A DNA stretch of 64,000 bases from CADEED01 sp020442965 (GTDB taxonomy: Bacteria; Pseudomonadota; Gammaproteobacteria; Steroidobacterales; Steroidobacteraceae). Shown in pieces: positions 26,128 to 34,351 of the stretch. A program made the translations under genes and the position numbers. The notes beneath the pieces were generated by a model. That model searched no databases, was not told the DNA's origin, and saw only the letters and a program-made list of their open reading frames with translations. The stretch covers positions 124,001-188,000 of the forward strand of contig JAWLAH010000004.1 in the NCBI GenBank assembly GCA_041395525.1. Reading direction: 5' to 3'. The first letter of the stretch is position 1. Every line of letters starts with the position of its first letter.

Positions 26128-27415
26128 CTGCCGCCTGCGGGACTGACTTGGACGCGTCGAAGCGCAAGCCAAGGGTCTCGGCGATCGTGGTGCGCTGCAC
26201 TTCATCGGTGCCGCCGGGGATCCGCAGATTACGTGCGATCTGAAACAACTTGTTGATCGGATTGTTGCGCATGACGCCGGATCCACCATGCACCTGTAGC
26301 GCTCGATCGGCGACTCGATAGAAGGACTCATCGTTGCTCACCTTGAGAGCGCAGATGCGACGGATTTCATCCTTGGGACGCGGCATCCGATACCACGGTC
26401 CTGGCGTGTCGATGGTCCGCGCCACCTCGAGCGACAACGAACGCGTCTGCAGCCAATCGATATACATGTCCGCCAGCAGCCATTGAATGCCCTGATTGGC
26501 GCCGAGCGGTCGCTCGCCAACGATACGCGACTGCACGCGCTCGAGGCTGCGTTCGATCAGATACATTGACCAGCCCGAACACATGCCAGCGCGACGCATG
26601 CGCGTGTAGTTGAATGACATGACAGCGATATCGAAGCCCTGTCCGACCTCGCCGATGACGGCGCTGTCGGGCAACACCAGGTCATCAAAGAAGATCTCGC
26701 CGGTGTAGCCGTCACCAAACATGGTCTGGTACACGTTTCCGGTACGATAACCCTTCTGCAGGTACTCGCGCGTATCGAACATGAAGTAGGTGAACGTGCG
26801 GCGGCCGGCGCCGGGATCGGTTACCGCTAACACCTGCGCTACATCAGCATCGAAGGCATTGGTGATGTACGCCTTCGCACCGCTCAGAATCCAGTCGCGA
26901 CCGCGCCGCTTCGCATGGGTCTTCATGTCGAACAGATTGGAACCGGCGCCAACCTCCGTAACCGCGTGCAGGCTGGTCTTCTCGCCACGTACCAGGGGGT
27001 CGACGAACTGCTCCCGCTGATGAGCATGACAATACAGGAGCCGTGGAGTCGCACCCTCGGACCACGACAGCATCGCAGGATTGAGACCGCAACCGTAGCG
27101 GTAGACTTTCTCTTCGACATAGATCATGTCGGTGCGACCAAGGCCACGACCACCGAGATGCTCCGGCAGATGCGCACTGTATACGTTCCGCTTGCCGGCA
27201 GCCCGCATGATCTCACGGCGAGCGGCGATGATCTCCGGATGGAGTTTGCCATCCGCGTCCAGGAACCGACTTTCGTCCGCCAGCCGATGTGCCAGAGCCG
27301 CTTCGCGCGGTGCCACCTCATCGCGATACAACGCGCCGACATTGGCCAGAATCTCCTGCAGATGCGGTGGCGGATGCAGTTCTCGCTCGAGCGGTGACAG
27401 TGCTTCAGTGGCCAT
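26120..27415 (-). CDS. acyl-CoA dehydrogenase family protein
   Basis: 431 residues of FAD-dependent acyl-CoA dehydrogenase fold. Blocks: HLGGRGLGRTDM (near 80), AVTEVGAGSNLFDMKT (flavin/substrate site near 160), YTRMRRAGMCSG (near 270), and LQVHGGSGVMRNNPINKLFQ then RIPGGTDEVQRTTIAE, the C-terminal FAD-binding and closing segment. GGAG eight bases upstream sets the start at ATG 27415. Substrate chain length is unknown. Its stop overlaps selD, an unexpected functional pairing. Confidence 0.92.
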   Translation of the reverse strand: MATEALSPLERELHPPPHLQEILANVGALYRDEVAPREAALAHRLADESRFLDADGKLHPEIIAARREIMRAAGKRNVYSAHLPEHLGGRGLGRTDMIYVEEKVYRYGCGLNPAMLSWSEGATPRLLYCHAHQREQFVDPLVRGEKTSLHAVTEVGAGSNLFDMKTHAKRRGRDWILSGAKAYITNAFDADVAQVLAVTDPGAGRRTFTYFMFDTREYLQKGYRTGNVYQTMFGDGYTGEIFFDDLVLPDSAVIGEVGQGFDIAVMSFNYTRMRRAGMCSGWSMYLIERSLERVQSRIVGERPLGANQGIQWLLADMYIDWLQTRSLSLEVARTIDTPGPWYRMPRPKDEIRRICALKVSNDESFYRVADRALQVHGGSGVMRNNPINKLFQIARNLRIPGGTDEVQRTTIAETLGLRFDASKSVPQAAGG

Positions 27416-27432
27416 ACTCTTCACTCCAGTAG

Positions 27433-28779
27433 TCAGTCGAACGCCATGAACTCGGGGGTAGCGGGCAGCGCCACCGAGCGCCGAGCGCCCGGGCGATGGC
27501 CGAGAAAGAACGGCCGATTGGCGAATCCCGCCAACAGGGGCAACACGTCGGCCGCCGCGAGACGCCCTTGCTCGCCGCGCAACGCGGCGCGCTCGCCGAA
27601 CGACACAACATCGTCGGGGCGCAGGCCCGGTGCGGCCACCACGAACGGCGTGGGATCGCCACTATGCAATAACGAGCCACTCGACGGCGAGGCGTGATCG
27701 CCCGTGACCGCAACGACCACCTGGTTGCTCAGCGCTAACAAATCCGCCAAACCGGCGTCGGTCGCAGCAATTACGTCGCGTTTGAACGCCGGCCGCTTGG
27801 TGTGCGCGGCCTCATCGGTTGCCTTGACGTGCAAGTGCACGAAATCGTGTGTCTCGAGCAATTCCGCGGCTGCCACAAGGCGACGCTGCATGTCACCCGT
27901 GGGGTCCAATGTATCGTAGGGGATATCGACCAGCGACATGTCGAGGATAGTCGCCAAACCACGATAGAGAGCGGTATCAGTGACAGCCGCGCCGCGCAGC
28001 CCGGTATGCGCCGCAAAACTCTGCAGCGCGGGATCGAGGTAGCTCGCCCACTTCGTGACGGCGACATCGAGCGGCAGCCTGCCGCTGGCGGCGCGCGCCA
28101 GATTCAGAGGATGAGTGCACAATATACGTCGACTCTCGAGCAGCCAGCGCTCCAGTGCCAGCGCGAGCTTCCCGGCTGCGACGGGATTGCGGGCGTCGAC
28201 GAGTGGCAATGGCCGCATCCAGGCGTGCAGATGCTCGAACAGCGCATCGCTGTCACTGACGTCACGCGACGCCGCGCCGCGCGCGATCAACACGGCCTCA
28301 CCGGTACGCAGCGGCAGCTGCTCAAAGCGAACGCCATCGATTGCGCGCCCGTCGAGTGCCGCCAGAAGTTCGGCCGCACACGCGGCATCCTCCCGCGGCT
28401 GAGCACGCTCGCCCAGTTGCAAGGCACCGTCGCGCACCGTACCGGCGCGCAGCGCGAGATGAAACATCGGCTCGCCGAGCGGCGGCTTCTGACCGACACC
28501 CAGAGCTTCGATCGCCGCCCGGCCCGGGAAAGGGACCTCACCCAGTCCGAACAACGACCAATGGGCGTGTTCGCTCGACGTGGCACGGCCCGGCCCGAAC
28601 GGCACCAGTACGCCACTGCTACCGCGCTGCACGAGCGCATCGAGATGTGGCGTCGCCGCTGCTTCGCACGGCGTAAGCCCGCCCAGTTCCTCACAAGCCC
28701 GGTCGCCGAGTCCGTCCAGTATGATGAGCAGTATCGGCAGCCGGTCATCCGTGGTCGGTTTGACAGTCTTGACGCTCAT
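27433..28779 (-). CDS. archaeal-type 2,3-bisphosphoglycerate-independent phosphoglycerate mutase (ApgM-like)
   Basis: 448 residues of the alkaline-phosphatase superfamily, closest in pattern to archaeal ApgM: ILDGLGDRA (metal Asp) near 20, GGLTPCEAAATPHLDAL, HLHVKATDEAAH near 330 and VVAVTGDHASPSSG near 370, all metal-site motifs. It would interconvert 2- and 3-phosphoglycerate, but some relatives act on other phosphonates or phosphates. It follows nadM after 3 bases. Members of this type are uncommon in gammaproteobacteria as far as I know. Confidence 0.8.
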   Translation of the reverse strand: MSVKTVKPTTDDRLPILLIILDGLGDRACEELGGLTPCEAAATPHLDALVQRGSSGVLVPFGPGRATSSEHAHWSLFGLGEVPFPGRAAIEALGVGQKPPLGEPMFHLALRAGTVRDGALQLGERAQPREDAACAAELLAALDGRAIDGVRFEQLPLRTGEAVLIARGAASRDVSDSDALFEHLHAWMRPLPLVDARNPVAAGKLALALERWLLESRRILCTHPLNLARAASGRLPLDVAVTKWASYLDPALQSFAAHTGLRGAAVTDTALYRGLATILDMSLVDIPYDTLDPTGDMQRRLVAAAELLETHDFVHLHVKATDEAAHTKRPAFKRDVIAATDAGLADLLALSNQVVVAVTGDHASPSSGSLLHSGDPTPFVVAAPGLRPDDVVSFGERAALRGEQGRLAAADVLPLLAGFANRPFFLGHRPGARRSVALPATPEFMAFD

Positions 28780-28782
28780 CGC

Positions 28783-29340
28783 TCAGGATTCGGCAGCCTG
28801 CATGGCGGTCCGGCGCCAGCGCACTAACAACTCGCGCGTACCCGGCGGCACCCAGTGCTGCCACGGTGCGCCCTGATCGAGTGCGCGGCGGATGTCGGTC
28901 GCCGAGACACGCGTTGGCATGTCTCCGACCAGCACAATGGTCGGATATCCCGCGGTCTCGAAGCGTCGCACCTTCTCGCGCTCCCAATCCGAAAACACGC
29001 GGACAATTTGAGCGGTGCCGAGAGGCACGATCGCCGGCCAAAGAGCTGGCTCGTCGAGCGGAAACGCAACGATCCTGTAGCGTGACGCCGGAGTACCCGC
29101 CGCCGCGAGCGCAGCCGCTATCAACTGGCGGCGCTCTTCGTAGCTGAATGGATTAGCGCACGCGAGATGCCGATGCGCGCTCGCTGGATGCGCCTGTCGC
29201 GACGTCGGATCAGAGCTGGTCACGCCGATCAGCACACACGACGCGCGCGCGAGCGCGAATTGCACCAGCTGCAGATGATCGTTGTGAAACGGTTGAAAGC
29301 GGCCCGTGACGGCCAGAGCCCGCAGTCCGACGGCATGCAC
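28783..29340 (-). CDS. archaeal-type nicotinamide-nucleotide adenylyltransferase (NadM-like)
   Basis: A nucleotidyltransferase with TGRFQPFHNDHL (HxGH-like motif) near residue 10 and VSATDIRRAL (the ISxTxIR motif) near 145, plus FSYEERRQLI in between. NadM joins NMN to ATP to make NAD. GGAGG at 29349-29353 with an 8-base spacing points to GTG 29340; an upstream in-frame GTG at 29355 overlaps the SD. 185 residues. It is followed directly by the ApgM-like gene. A role in NAD salvage is inferred; the enzyme could also use related nucleotides. Confidence 0.8.
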   Translation of the reverse strand: MHAVGLRALAVTGRFQPFHNDHLQLVQFALARASCVLIGVTSSDPTSRQAHPASAHRHLACANPFSYEERRQLIAAALAAAGTPASRYRIVAFPLDEPALWPAIVPLGTAQIVRVFSDWEREKVRRFETAGYPTIVLVGDMPTRVSATDIRRALDQGAPWQHWVPPGTRELLVRWRRTAMQAAES

Positions 29341-29348
29341 CTTGGCGG

Positions 29349-29353
29349 CCTCC
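29349..29353 (-). promoter_or_regulatory. Shine-Dalgarno deciding the nadM start
   Basis: GGAGG on the minus strand, eight bases before GTG 29340. It excludes the longer start at 29355, which lies inside or before it. Confidence 0.6.
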
Positions 29354-29417
29354 ACGCGATTACTGGGCCAAAAATTGTACAGACAAATGTCCGGACATTA
29401 CACCTCTTTGACCACAC

Positions 29418-30233
29418 CTATGTGATCGTTCGATAGAGCATTCTGCTCGCCACCAGTAGCAGAAACGCCCCGAACGCGGCACTCAATGCGCGACGTGGGA
29501 GCTGGTGCGCCAGTCTGGCACCAACTGGTGCCATCAGGATGGCAGTCGGCACGATCAGAGCAAAGCCCGCGACACTCACGAGACCGACCGTGAAATCAGG
29601 CGCACCGGCGGGAATTTTGCTCGCTAACAAATAGATCAATGTGCCCGGAATCGCGATCGCCAAGCCGAGCACATTCGCGGTTCCCACCGCACGATGCACG
29701 GAGACGTTCATCAGCGTCAGGGCAGGCACGCTGAGCGTGCCACCGCCAATTCCCATCATCGACGACAACGAACCGATCGCAGCGGGTATCAACAGACTGG
29801 GCAGATTGCGGGGCACATTCGGCAATAGAGTCCGTTGATCCAGCGGTAGTAACATCTTGATCGCGATGAGCGTGGCGACCACACCAAAAACGAATGTCAA
29901 TATTGCGCCGTCGACCCGCGATGCAAACAGACTGCCCAGCATCCCACCGAGAACGACCGCCGGTGCCCAGCGCCGCGCAACCGCGACATCCACGGCGTCT
30001 CGCATATAGTGAGCTCGAGCGGCTGCAATGGAAGTCGGCACGATTGTTGCGAGTGAGGTTGCGACCGCCATCTTCATGCTCGTGTCGGGTGGGGTGCCCG
30101 CTAGCGCCAGTGCGACGTCCAGCACCGGGACAATGATGATCCCGCCACCAACTCCAAACATTCCAGAGAGCGTGCCGGCGATAGCGCCCGTGGCCACGGC
30201 AGCGGTCAGCAGAAACACCCAATCAGCTGCCAA
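29418..30233 (-). CDS. TauE/SafE-family sulfite exporter-like permease
   Basis: 271 residues with about eight transmembrane segments and the two family repeats: GMFGVGGGIIIVPVL near 25 and MGIGGGTLSVPALTLM near 160. The family exports sulfite or organosulfonates. The start is TTG 30233, supported by AGGAGG five bases upstream. No sulfonate-metabolism genes adjoin, so substrate is open. Confidence 0.88.
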   Translation of the reverse strand: MAADWVFLLTAAVATGAIAGTLSGMFGVGGGIIIVPVLDVALALAGTPPDTSMKMAVATSLATIVPTSIAAARAHYMRDAVDVAVARRWAPAVVLGGMLGSLFASRVDGAILTFVFGVVATLIAIKMLLPLDQRTLLPNVPRNLPSLLIPAAIGSLSSMMGIGGGTLSVPALTLMNVSVHRAVGTANVLGLAIAIPGTLIYLLASKIPAGAPDFTVGLVSVAGFALIVPTAILMAPVGARLAHQLPRRALSAAFGAFLLLVASRMLYRTIT

Positions 30234-30288
30234 AATGCCCTCCTGGCAACATACTTCGCGATCGCAGCTACGCCGGAGCGTTTATTCT

Positions 30289-30849
30289 ATGAGATCTGAC
30301 GTTGCCAAGGAGCTGACATTGACGATTTCACCACCGCTCGATTTGCAACGCTGGATCGAGGAGCACCGCGATCTGCTGAAGCCGCCCGTCTGCAATTCAC
30401 TGGTTTGGAACGATACCGACTTTATCGTGCAGGCCGTCGGTGGACCCAATCAGCGGCACGACTTTCATGATGACCCGTATGAAGAATTCTTCTACCAAGT
30501 GCAGGGCAACATGCACTTGCGTGTCATGGAAGATGGCGTGCCGGTGGACATAGCCATTCGCGCGGGCAGTATTTTTTTGCTGCCCGCTCACGTGCGCCAC
30601 TCGCCGCAACGCCCCGAACCCGGCAGCGTCGGACTCGTAATCGAACGACAGCGCCCACTCGGCGTACTCGATGGTTTCGAGTGGTATTGCCTCGAGTGCC
30701 ACGCCCTGCTCTACCGAACTGAAGTGCAACTACGCAGTATCGTCAAAGACCTGCCGCCGCTGTTCGAACGATTCTATGCGAGCGACGAGCTTCGACGTTG
30801 CAAGCAGTGCAATGCGATTCACCCGGGCCGATTCGCGACGACCGGTTGA
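30289..30849 (+). CDS. haaO: 3-hydroxyanthranilate 3,4-dioxygenase
   Basis: Opens the ring of 3-hydroxyanthranilate, giving the precursor that closes to quinolinate for NAD synthesis. The cupin iron site is visible in RHDFHDDPYEEFFYQ (His, Glu) and LPAHVRHSPQ (His). The C-terminal rubredoxin-like metal site is CLEC...CKQC, typical of the bacterial enzyme. ATG 30289 has GGAG ten bases upstream; an in-frame TTG at 30319 behind AAGGAG is an equally good start, giving 176 residues. kynB-kynU-kmo lie 11 kb downstream. Its last 31 bases overlap lipB on the other strand. Confidence 0.93.
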   Translation: MRSDVAKELTLTISPPLDLQRWIEEHRDLLKPPVCNSLVWNDTDFIVQAVGGPNQRHDFHDDPYEEFFYQVQGNMHLRVMEDGVPVDIAIRAGSIFLLPAHVRHSPQRPEPGSVGLVIERQRPLGVLDGFEWYCLECHALLYRTEVQLRSIVKDLPPLFERFYASDELRRCKQCNAIHPGRFATTG

Positions 30850-31499
30850 CTACCGGAGTACAGCTTGGAGCACAACACTGCTGCCAAGTCCCCTGCGATC
30901 GCGGCCACATCGGTGGGCCCGCCCAACTCGCTGAGCTGCGTCATCTCGAGCCCAGCGTAACCACACGGATTGATGCGCTGAAACGGCTCGAGGTCCATGT
31001 TCACGTTCAGCGCAAGTCCGTGATAACTCGCGCCGCGGCGAATCCGGATGCCCAGGCTGGCGAGCTTTTTGCCACTCACATAGACACCAGGCGCGCCGCG
31101 TCGCGCCTCTGCGTCGATGCCAAAGCGGGCCACATATTCGATCACGCTCTGCTCGATCGCTGTGACTAGATCGCGTACCCCCAACTGCGCACGGCGCAGG
31201 TCGATCAGCGGATACACCACTAACTGCCCTGGTCCGTGATAAGTGACCTGCCCGCCCCGATCGATCTTGATGACCGGTATGTCTCCCGGTGCGATGACGT
31301 GCTCGAGACCCGCATTCATGCCGAGCGTGAACACCGGCGGGTGCTCGAGCAGCCAGATCACGTCTGGCGTCGAGTCAACGCGCGTGTCCGTGAACTGCTG
31401 CATCTCTCGCCAAACAGGCTCGTAAGCGACGCGGCCTAACCACTTGGTGGTCGGCACCGCCGCCGCGATCGTTTGCACCAACTGCGGCGTCGCGTTCAC
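30819..31499 (-). CDS. lipB: octanoyltransferase LipB
   Basis: Transfers octanoate from acyl carrier protein to lipoyl domains. Motifs: EHPPVFTLG, the RGGQVTYHGPGQLVVYPL substrate loop, GKKLASLG (catalytic Lys) and NPCGYAG (catalytic Cys). The GTG start at 31499 overlaps the lipA stop by four bases (GTGA), which fits coupling. 226 residues. Confidence 0.96.
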   Translation of the reverse strand: MNATPQLVQTIAAAVPTTKWLGRVAYEPVWREMQQFTDTRVDSTPDVIWLLEHPPVFTLGMNAGLEHVIAPGDIPVIKIDRGGQVTYHGPGQLVVYPLIDLRRAQLGVRDLVTAIEQSVIEYVARFGIDAEARRGAPGVYVSGKKLASLGIRIRRGASYHGLALNVNMDLEPFQRINPCGYAGLEMTQLSELGGPTDVAAIAGDLAAVLCSKLYSGSQPVVANRPG

Positions 31500-32518
31500 C
31501 GGTGTTGCGTATTGTCCAGGCCAGCGTTGTTGCCGGCGAGCGCCTGCTCGGCACGATAGCTCGAGCGCACCAGCGGGCCTGCGACGCACTCACGAAAACC
31601 GAGCGCGAGCGCCTGTTGCCGGTAGGCATCGAACTGCGCCGGCGTAACGAATCGCTCGACTGGCAAATGGTTCCCGGTTGGTCGCAAATATTGACCGAGT
31701 GTTAGGATATCGACTCCGATCGCACGCAAGTCACGCATCGTCGTCGTGATTTCGTCATCAGTCTCGCCCAAACCCAGCATCAAACTGGTCTTGGTCAGGA
31801 CATGTGGCCGAAATTGTTTGGCGTGCGCCAGTACAGCAAGTGTTTGCTGATAGCTCGCGCGAGGATCACGCACGGGATGTGTGAGCCGACGCACCGTCTC
31901 GACATTCTGCGCAAAGACCTCGAGCCCCGAATCGACGACCACCTCGATATCACGCAACACGCCTTCAAAGTCCGGCGTCAGCGCTTCGACCGAAACCTGC
32001 GGGGTGCGTCGCTTGATCGCGCGAATGGCGGCCGCGTAATGCGCGGCGCCGCCGTCGTCGAGATCATCGCGATTGACGGAAGTCAGCACGATGTACTTGA
32101 GCCGCATCAGCTCGACGCTGCGCGCGGTGTTCTCAGGCTCCTCAGGATCCAACCAGCCGCGGGGATTGCCAGTGTCGACCGCACAGAAACGGCAGGCGCG
32201 CGTACAGACAGCGCCCATCAGCATGATGGTGGCGGTGCCCGCATTCCAACACTCACCGATGTTAGGGCACTTCGCCTCTTCGCAGACGGTGGCCAAACGG
32301 TGTTCGCGTACGTTGCGGCGCACATCATCGAAGCCTCGACCCGCCGGCATGGGGGCCTTGAGCCACTTCGGCTTGCCAGCGAGCAGCGCACGATCGACGG
32401 ATCCGCGCGTCTTGACGCCGTCCTTGATTGCCGTGAAACCCTGCGCTGTCACGTACTTGGCGCCACTACGCGCTGGCGCACTTTCGGTCACGACCGGAAT
32501 GCCCTTGAGATCGGCCAT
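31496..32518 (-). CDS. lipA: lipoyl synthase LipA
   Basis: Radical SAM enzyme that inserts two sulfurs into octanoyl domains. The auxiliary cluster motif CEEAKCPNIGEC is near residue 80, the radical SAM motif CTRACRFC near 105, and the C-terminal RSSY near 320 holds the serine cluster ligand. 340 residues. Upstream partner of lipB in one operon, five bases downstream of murU. Confidence 0.97.
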   Translation of the reverse strand: MADLKGIPVVTESAPARSGAKYVTAQGFTAIKDGVKTRGSVDRALLAGKPKWLKAPMPAGRGFDDVRRNVREHRLATVCEEAKCPNIGECWNAGTATIMLMGAVCTRACRFCAVDTGNPRGWLDPEEPENTARSVELMRLKYIVLTSVNRDDLDDGGAAHYAAAIRAIKRRTPQVSVEALTPDFEGVLRDIEVVVDSGLEVFAQNVETVRRLTHPVRDPRASYQQTLAVLAHAKQFRPHVLTKTSLMLGLGETDDEITTTMRDLRAIGVDILTLGQYLRPTGNHLPVERFVTPAQFDAYRQQALALGFRECVAGPLVRSSYRAEQALAGNNAGLDNTQHR

Positions 32519-32522
32519 CGGC

Positions 32523-33209
32523 TTATTCTACGCCGATCATCCGATCGCCACGCAGCTGGAGATCGAGTGCCAGCAATCGCGCAGACGTTCCGACGTCATA
32601 CCAGCGGCCCGCGTGCAGCTCGCCAGTCAGCGCACCCGCACTGCTGGCTCGTTGCAGCAACGGCAGCAGTGGAAACTTGCCCGCCTCGCTGCCGGCGAAA
32701 AACGCCGTAGTGTAGAGACCGATGCCGGAATAAGTCCAACGTTGCGCCGTATCGTCCTCACCGACATGGCCCTGCAGCAACGAAAAATCGCCGCGCGGAT
32801 GCTGCGGCGGATTGCTCACCAGAACCAGATGCGCGGTCGAACCCGCCGGCAGACGCAACACCGCGAAATCGATGTCAGTCCAGACGTCGCCATTCACCAG
32901 CAGGAATGGCGCATCGCCTAACAACGGCAGCGCGTTGAATATTCCGCCGCCGGTCTCCAGGGCCTCGGGACGCTCATGACTGTAGCGAATGCGCGCGTCG
33001 TAGAGCGAACCGTCGCCCAGCACCGCAGGCAGCAGGTCGCCCAGCCAGGCGGTATTGATGACAATGTCTCTGATACCTGCGGCCACCAATCCACGAATAT
33101 GGTATTCGATGAGGCGCTGTCCGCCGACTAACAACAGCGGCTTGGGCACGATATCCGTGCGCGGTCGCATACGTTCGCCACGACCGGCAGCCAGAATCAT
33201 TGCCCTCAT
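32523..33209 (-). CDS. murU: N-acetylmuramate alpha-1-phosphate uridylyltransferase MurU
   Basis: A 228-residue nucleotidyltransferase: AMILAAGRGERMRP (nucleotide loop), DIVPKPLLLVGG, ETGGGIFNALPLLG and LVNGDVWTDID (metal Asp). Together with AmgK it forms the cell-wall recycling route that bypasses de novo UDP-MurNAc synthesis, as in Pseudomonas. Its ATG overlaps the amgK stop by four bases, which supports the specific assignment over a generic sugar nucleotidyltransferase. Confidence 0.9.
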   Translation of the reverse strand: MRAMILAAGRGERMRPRTDIVPKPLLLVGGQRLIEYHIRGLVAAGIRDIVINTAWLGDLLPAVLGDGSLYDARIRYSHERPEALETGGGIFNALPLLGDAPFLLVNGDVWTDIDFAVLRLPAGSTAHLVLVSNPPQHPRGDFSLLQGHVGEDDTAQRWTYSGIGLYTTAFFAGSEAGKFPLLPLLQRASSAGALTGELHAGRWYDVGTSARLLALDLQLRGDRMIGVE

Positions 33210-34315
33210 TTGGCACGACGCGCAGTCTTGCGCCTGGCGTGTGCCGCGGCTCTTGTCTTGACCTTGGGCCGGCGCAGCGGCCGCTGCACTTGCTGCCGGG
33301 CGCGAGCGTTTGCCGGCGCCAAGTGCGGCACGATACGCAACTCGAGCCAGCGGACAAATTCTGTTAGTTCCGTGTAGCGCGCGCAAGTGTCGCGTACGTA
33401 GTCGAGCGTCAGCGGCAGATCATTCAGGTAGCCGATCTTGCGATCGCGGTGCCACAGCCGCGCAAATATGCCGAGCACTTTGAGGTGGCGCTGCACGCCG
33501 ACCAGATCGAACCAGCGGGCAAACTGCTCGTCGTCGGCGCCCACGTCGAGACCCCGCTCGATCACCAGACGCCGATAGCCTCGCAACCAACTCTCGACGC
33601 GTGCACGCGGCCAGGCGATGTAGCAATCCTTCAGGAGCGAGACCAGATCATAGCCGATCGGGCCGCGCAGGGCGTCCTGAAAATCGAGCACGCCTGGGTT
33701 GTTAGTTTCAGTAACCATCAGGTTGCGGGAGTGATAATCGCGGTGCACGAATACCAACGGTTGCTCGAGGATCTCCGACATCAGAAACTCGAAAGTCACC
33801 GTGATGAGCGCCCGCTCCTCGGGGGTCAAGGCGAGCTTGAGGTGCCGCTCCAGGAACCACTCGGGCATCAGTTCCAGCTCGCGCGACAACGGGGCACGAT
33901 CATACGGCCCGAGCTGCCGCGCCGCGTCCAGGCCATCGACTTGCAGCCGCGCCAATGTCGTCAGCGCATCTTCGTACATCGAATCCGCGTGGCCGCCGTC
34001 ACGCAGGCGCGCGAGATACTGCACATCGCCCAAGTCCTCCAGCACCAGAAAGCCGCTCGCCAGATCGGATTCGTAGATGGACGGTACGTGAATGCCAATC
34101 GATTTCAGTAGTCCCGAAACCTTCAGGTACGGTGCGCTGTCTTCTTTCTCGGGCGGCGCATCCATCACAACGAAGGTCTCGCCATCGCGCCACACACGAA
34201 AATACCGCCGAAAACTCGCGTCGGCCGACGCTGGGGCGATCCGCTCGACTTGCCAGCCTAGTTCAGTTGTGAGCCAACGGCGCAAGTCGGCGAGTCGCGG
34301 GTCTTTCTTGGGCAT
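33206..34315 (-). CDS. amgK: N-acetylmuramate/N-acetylglucosamine kinase AmgK
   Basis: An aminoglycoside-phosphotransferase-fold sugar kinase, 369 residues: ADASFRRYFRV (near 30), the ATP-site FVVMDAPPEKED, catalytic loop VFVHRDYHSRNLM (near 190) and LDFQDALRGPIGYD (metal site). It phosphorylates the anomeric hydroxyl of MurNAc. The C-terminal 40 residues are highly basic, an extension I do not know from the family. It is divergent from lptD, the arrangement seen in pseudomonads. Confidence 0.92.
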   Translation of the reverse strand: MPKKDPRLADLRRWLTTELGWQVERIAPASADASFRRYFRVWRDGETFVVMDAPPEKEDSAPYLKVSGLLKSIGIHVPSIYESDLASGFLVLEDLGDVQYLARLRDGGHADSMYEDALTTLARLQVDGLDAARQLGPYDRAPLSRELELMPEWFLERHLKLALTPEERALITVTFEFLMSEILEQPLVFVHRDYHSRNLMVTETNNPGVLDFQDALRGPIGYDLVSLLKDCYIAWPRARVESWLRGYRRLVIERGLDVGADDEQFARWFDLVGVQRHLKVLGIFARLWHRDRKIGYLNDLPLTLDYVRDTCARYTELTEFVRWLELRIVPHLAPANARARQQVQRPLRRPKVKTRAAAHARRKTARRAK

Positions 34316-34351
34316 GCAGTTGATCGGCGGGCGAGTGAAGCGCCCATTATA

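Noticed and set aside
27802..28827. 341-residue plus-strand frame
   Set aside because: Antisense to the ApgM-like gene, which carries all metal-site motifs; this frame has no recognisable family features.
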